Positions 58,906-64,000 of a stretch of DNA of 64,000 nucleotides are shown here, one piece after another. Source of the stretch: Adiantum capillus-veneris (taxonomy: Eukaryota; Streptophyta; Polypodiopsida; Polypodiales; Pteridaceae); NCBI GenBank assembly GCA_014529385.2, contig CM043971.1, positions 54,037,209 through 54,101,208 of the forward strand, in the 5' to 3' direction. The notes below the pieces were generated by a model. That model was not told where the DNA came from, did not search any database, and saw only the letters and a program-made list of their open reading frames with translations. Positions within the stretch are counted from its first letter, which is position 1; each line of letters opens with the position of its first letter. The position numbers and the translations under genes were made by a program.

Positions 58906-61879
58906 CCCGTATTCTGCGACCTCTTCCTTCGTGTCTTCTTTTTCTTTGCTTGGATAACTGACGCGGTATCTCTCTCTTTGCTTGGATAACTGACGCGGTA
59001 TCTCTCTCTTCGAGGATATGGCCTGGCCCTTGAAGCATCGACAGTGTAATCGCATAAGCGGGTACGAGGGGTGGTATTGGCGATGTCACACTAGAAATTT
59101 CGACCAAATTTAGGGGTGTGATTTTAGGCGCATTTGGGTTATAGGGGCATTGGGAAATCAAGTGATCTATGCCACAACGATTACATGTGAATATTGGCAT
59201 TGCAGACGTGCTCCCTTGATTCATTTGCATCTGTGCAGCATTCTTTTGCAGCCTAATAGGGCACTCCGCTGCCCGATGTGGTCCACCACACTCGTAGCAT
59301 TGAAGAGGTGGCCTCCTAGCCTGGGTGTTGATATTTTGACCTCTGGATGCGAGAGCAGCAGAATGATAAACCGGCTTGACTTGCCCCCAACAATCTTCCA
59401 TGTAGTATATAGGACACTCTTCCAATGTATCAAGTCCGTAGGCAATACTAGTGTCTATTTCCTCCTCACAGCCATCTGCATAAGCATTTGATGGCTCTCA
59501 ACCCACTTGGTTCATAGGGGCGACTCTTGGATGCGGGGGCTGCGGTCCTAGCACAGGAGGTGGTAGCGGTGTAGCTTGTACAACATTTTGAGATCTAGGG
59601 ACCATGTGTTGCGGTAGTTGCTCAACAGGTGGAGCAGACATCAATACAGGAGCTCGAGGTGCATCCGTCCAGGCTACAGGTGTTCTATTTGCCATCATAC
59701 GTTTGATCATTAAACAATCCTTAGCTTGGTGACCATACCTACCACATGCGTTGCAAGCTCCATTAAATTTTACTCTAAACGTAGGGAACTCACTAGTGCT
59801 ATGTGGACCTAAGAAAATGGAACACCATTGTTGCTCCCTTCTTGGATACATGTGACTATTTTGAGGGGGTCGATTATCCTTAAGAGACTCTTGGATTGCC
59901 TTGGTGAGGTCTGTCAAGAATGTCTCAAATACCTTTGGCTCATTGGCAATGGGCTTTGCAGTCATGGGTTCATACTCAATGGCTTGTGAGCTAGTGGATC
60001 TCGTGTCAGTAGACACCCTCATGCCTGCTATCATCAAGTTGTCCTCTAATTGGATTGCATTGGCAATGACATCTTCCCAGGTTGTGATACCTCTAATCAC
60101 TAGTCCATTATAGATTCCTTCATTCCTCAACCCTCGAATGAATCGATCAAGCAGTTGGTTATTGTTGAAGCGCTCATTTACAGGGCAGCGAGAGTTTAAG
60201 TGCTTTAGACGACTAATGAAGTCCCTTACTGACTCTCCTTCCTTATGTTCGGCCTCCTGTAGCTGAGATGCTACACCCCAAAGCACACCTTCTCGTATGT
60301 ACTCCTTTAGAAACAACCTTCGAAGGGTAGGGTAGATTGTTTTCTCGTCCACCCTTAGGGTTCTATACCAATCTCCAGCCTTCCCACTTAATGTCAAGCT
60401 TAAGGCATTGCACTTATGTAGTCCGTTGCGTTCCCCTAAGGAATCACATACTTGTTCAAACACTTCAATGTGTTTTCTAACATCTTCGTCCCCATGGAAT
60501 TTTTGCGTGAGTTTGGCAATTTGTACTGCGTTACTTCTAGGCTCTCTATCAGATGCATGACGCATATTTTCCGTGATAGATCGACCTATGGTTTGAGCAA
60601 ACGTTGCCAAGTCACCTATGTGAGGAGGCAGGGCCGGTGGAGGTACTCTTGGAATCATATGTGGGAGAGGGACGGGTACCGGTCTTGGCATATGTGTGGA
60701 TGATGCAGGATATGGAACATAACCGGGCATAGGTCCACTCGGATAAGGGCTAGGGAGCGGCACTCGAGGAGCATAAACAAGTGGTACAATTGGAGGTGTG
60801 GGGGCCATGTGTGCATAAGGGGCCAGAGTCACATACGGTCGAGGCCCCATATTAGGTACTACGACACTAGGTAGTGGCACTCCGCTAACCGTAGATGTCA
60901 TCGGTACATTCTCTGTCAGGCCGATGCCTGGAGTGAGCACTGTGTTTTCCTTTATAGAGGGTTGAGCCAAGTTAGGGAAGCTAAAGTTGTCGCTCGGAGG
61001 CTCAGATTGCATAGAGACCCCAGGTGAAATGACGTAAGATGGGTCCATGGGGCTCATTAGAGGAGTCTCCATTTGTGATAGAGTAGGCTGTTGAGCCTTG
61101 CTCGTATCCAGAAATCTCATGGGGCCAGTTGAGAGTATATTTTCCCCTCGGTTTTGCCTTTCCGATTGAATAATGCCATGGATAACATTACAGATCATTT
61201 TCTGTTGATCGTCGATGCTCGTGGCACTAGAGGTGGATTGTACAATCTCTATCCAGCCTACATGGTAGGCGTGGCTAGAGTGTAGATCCATCAACACCTC
61301 AGTGTGGAGGTCGTATGTCCAATGATCATTAATGAACAATCCTTCTAGAGTCGACGTGTTAACGGTTTCTTGTGAGGTAGAAGCAATGTTGCTCCCCGTG
61401 GTTTTACTTGTCACCAACGGTACTCTAGAGGGAACTTCTGAAGGAGGCAACTCAACAGGGCCTTCTTGGTAAGAGGTTGGCAGGATATCCACATGGACAC
61501 TCTTTGGGGGTGTGGGGTCCACGTGCGATGTGAAAGGAGAGTCCACTTCCCCACCCCCTTCGTGTGCTTCATTTGCATTAGGTTCCGAGCGAGTAGCTCT
61601 ACCTAATGTTTCCATGAAACGGCTAAACATACTAGTACTAGGCTGTGGAGCTTCGGGAGGTGCATGGCCTTCTCTCTCAATGTTTTGGGTAGGGTATGCT
61701 TCCATGATTTCTGAGTCGGAGGAGGAATCACTAGCGGCTATTTTAGGGTCTTGGGTGGTGCTACCTTGTGTCCCCGCTGAGGGTCTAGAGCCTATCGTGG
61801 ATGGGTAATGGGTGTCCGTATGAACAGAGGCACCCTCAATATGCTCGTGTTCTAGCACCCGCCTAGAGCGTAAGTGCAT
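58906..61879 (-). pseudogene. G2 copy 2 gag
   Basis: The frame starts MHLRSRRVLEHEHIEGASV at 61,879 and is open for 793 codons through the Pro-rich linker, capsid domain and CNACGRYGHQAKDC knuckle. The two further Cys/His motifs lie at about 59,140-59,300. Compared with copy 1 the protein differs at about 20 of 695 aligned residues. Confidence 0.88.
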
Positions 61880-62756
61880 GTGCTTTTGATACCCTAAGGT
61901 GTCAACAAGCTGCTCTAGGAGGCCTTGTGACTAGTTTTTTGCGTGTTTTTTTGCTAGATTTTTTAGAGCGTGTCGTGGAATGGGCCGTGTGATAGCTCGA
62001 AACAAGCGTATCGCTAGGAGGGACGCGCTGTGCTTTACAGCCCATCGTTTGGTTCTATTTTGCTCAAGAAAACCCCGAAACAGTCTTTTCCTAGCTGGAG
62101 AATTAGGCTCCAAATAGCAAGTCTAAGGGTGCAAGTGGGAAGAGAAGGGAGGAGAGTGGAGGACTTGTCCCACATGCTCTCATTCCCTCTTGAGGGAGTA
62201 GGGTATATATATAAGAGTGAGTCTAGTATATATCATAAGACTGGGGACTGAGGCCTGGGCCTGGGCCTGGGCTTGGGCAAACTTTTATACAAACCAACCC
62301 GTCCGTTTTAAAACTCACGTTTTTTATTTTCGAAAATTTAACCTCCCCCTCACTCACGTTTTTATTTTTTGGAAAATTTTTTATTTTTATTTTTTTTTCA
62401 ATTTTTTATTTTTATTTTTTTGGTACGCGTTTTGGTGCGCGTTGACCTCACCTACCTACTTTCTGTCTCACCTAATTACTAGTCTGCTTAATTAACTAAC
62501 TGTGCGTCTAACTGTGCACAAACCAGAAAACACAAAAAATGCAAAAAATTAAAACTTGACAGAACTGTGCAGTGCAAACCAAAAAATGCAGAAAACGCAG
62601 AAACGCAACAAATGCTAACTGTGCAGTGCAAACCAGAAAACGCAAAAAACAGAAATCTCCACACAACTACACACACTCATTCCCTGCCTTTCCTATGATA
62701 GAAATTGCACCACAAGAAAGCGTAAAGTGCTTAACCGAGCTTAGTGTAGGGCATTT

Positions 62757-62773
62757 CCCCGGCAACGGCGCCA
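62757..62773 (-). other. G2 copy 2 primer-binding site
   Basis: Minus strand TGGCGCCGTTGCCGGGG, a good match to the Asp-type tRNA complement used by several plant Gypsy lineages. Confidence 0.82.
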
Positions 62774-62777
62774 AAAA

Positions 62778-63376
62778 TGTGCGCTCCTTGGCGCACTGTC
62801 GAAGCAAAGGACTTGCCGATACACCATGTGCGAGCCACAAATGGCTCCAAGCACACAACAAGCCGAAACTAACAAGCTCAAGAGAGCAAAGGGTGTGTCA
62901 CTCACCGCTCTACGCTCGCCTTCGTGGTGGATTCCTCGCCGCGATGAAGAAGAAGCTGTAGTCGTGCCGCGCTCAACCGCTTCGCCGCCGTCGTGCCTTC
63001 GTAATGCTCGATCGCACACACACTCTCCCTCTCTCTCTCTCTCACATACACACACACACACACACAAGGTGGTGAAGAAGAAGAAGATGGAGATGGAGAT
63101 AGAGCAAGAGCACTCTTCTATTGCACAAATGAGAGAATGAGTGAATTTTAGGTTTAGTTGTCTTTTATATGAGCTCACCCCATTCACACTTGGGCGCCCA
63201 TGCTTAGCCAACTAATCCCTTGAATGTCCCAGTTAGAGTGCGCCTCTCATCGGCGATCACTCTTACCCTTTTCCTATTGGACCGACAAGCCCAGTGCCTG
63301 ACTCTACTTAAATAAATAATACGGTTACGGTGTCCGTCGTATGCGATAGGGTGTCCGTGAGCCGTGAGGGTTAACA
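62778..63376 (-). repeat. G2 copy 2 LTR, 599 bp
   Basis: Reverse of 18,950-19,554 with few substitutions and a shorter (GA)n tract. It is followed on the plus strand by the same G1 protease sequence as in copy 1. Confidence 0.85.
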
Positions 63377-64000
63377 TGGATCTATTGTTACGCCTATTGG
63401 AATGCTAAAGGATCTTGGAATCAAGGTCTTGGGACACAAGGTAAGGCAGACTTTCATTGTTATGGATTTTTCCAAGCATCCTATGTCATTTGAGATGATC
63501 TTAGGGCGTCCATTCATGAGGGAAGCAAAAATGGTGCATGACTGGTCCAAAAACCACGTCTACTTACAGTTCCAAGACTCTGTCATTCGAGTTGATCTTT
63601 TAAGTGGTCGAACGCTCCTCTAGGAAATAAATTCATCATTGATATCGATCAGACGCAACAATTCACTCAGCTCCATTACAATATTGTTACACGTGTAACG
63701 AAGACACGGATATTGGGGAGAACTCTCCTTATATGGATATCCTACCCGGAATGGCTGAGTCAGACAATGTCGATTGGGTGCACCTAGCGGTAACTATAGA
63801 TACATGGGGAGCTAGAGGAACAACCTGGGTAACACCAGATGGGGAAGAGATACCACACATTGCACCAGTAAACATGTTAGGTGCAGCGCATGTAACATCC
63901 GATGATAAGAAAGAGGCACACCTACCTGAGAGTGAAACCGATGATTCCTCAAAGGCTTCAGGCCAATACACATCAGAAACGGAATCTCAGGGAGAAATGG
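63377..64000 (+). mobile_element. Gypsy G1 copy 2, protease fragment running off the window
   Basis: The plus strand carries GMLKDLGIKVLGHKVRQTF, FEMILGRPFMREAKMV and MDILPGMAESDNVDWVHLA, nearly the same as 18,327-18,949 reversed. The rest of pol would lie to the right of this window. Confidence 0.85.

Larger units (their letters stand above)
56668..63376 (-). mobile_element. Gypsy G2 copy 2: 5' LTR, PBS, leader, gag, protease and downstream region
   Basis: Minus-strand copy of G2 that extends further than copy 1. Parts are LTR 62,778-63,376, primer-binding site 62,757-62,773, leader, gag about 58,906-61,879, a Lys/Pro-rich linker 58,414-58,812, protease 57,142-58,392 and a Ser/Pro-rich segment 56,668-57,141. 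RT, RNase H and integrase were not found, and no matching 3' LTR was seen. It is broken, with about four interruptions, although the main gag frame is open for 793 codons. Whether the family lacks RT or this copy was cut is unknown. Confidence 0.87.
58906..64000 (-). repeat. Large inverted duplication, copy 2 (at least 5.1 kb)
   Basis: Reverse complement of 18,327-23,404, and continuing past the window end. It contains the same opposite-strand junction between G1 protease and G2 LTR (63,376/63,377). Confidence 0.9.

Overview
This is nuclear DNA of a land plant, made almost entirely of LTR retrotransposon remains and simple repeats. The evidence is plant-type Copia and Gypsy polyproteins, primer-binding sites matching plant initiator-Met and Asp-type tRNAs, a Tat-type Gypsy remnant with a second RNase H, and many long (CA)n tracts. 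I found no intact host gene, no rRNA or tRNA gene and no bacterial feature. The species cannot be read from the sequence.

Layout. 1-8,848: a non-coding, duplication-rich flank with seven long (CA)n tracts, one unrecognised 211-codon open stretch (212-847), repeat units here called A, B and C, and three copies of a small hairpin element. 8,849-13,959: the 5' part of Copia-1 (minus strand). 15,420-18,949: Gypsy pol fragments (minus). 18,950-23,404: LTR and gag of Gypsy element G2 (plus), nested in the protease of G1. 23,405-33,126: decayed Tat-like Gypsy T1 (minus). 33,290-35,290: Tat-like fragment T2 with dual RNase H (plus). 36,345-39,120: Copia-2 (minus). 42,495-44,408: an inverted copy of repeat B. 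44,408-44,835: the 3' part of Copia-1 (plus). 44,841-52,300: an array of about 286-bp units, each with a 24-bp palindrome, interrupted by complete-length Copia-3 (45,895-51,452). 52,360-54,326: the 3' end of Tat-like element T4. 54,440-55,846: Gypsy fragment T3. 56,668-64,000: a second, inverted copy of the G1/G2 nest.

The main structural result is a chromosomal inversion of about 35.6 kb (8,849-44,408). The two parts of Copia-1 lie at its two ends in opposite orientation. They carry 192-bp LTRs differing at 6 sites and the same 5-bp target duplication (GCAAT). Repeat A-B, contiguous at 1,878 elsewhere in the window, is split at the same two points. (CA)n tracts on the plus strand left of the inversion become (GT)n inside its right end. 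The inversion therefore postdates Copia-1. It also means that the two G1/G2 copies, now inverted relative to each other, were once in direct orientation.

The second result is the palindromic array. Its spacing stays in phase (286 bp) across the Copia-3 insertion once Copia-3 and one GATCC target copy are discounted. Related units lie in the same sense inside T1. This fits satellite-like repeats carried by Tat-type retrotransposons. Relative order: the array came first, then Copia-3 (LTRs very roughly 7-8% different), then Copia-1 (about 3%), then the inversion.
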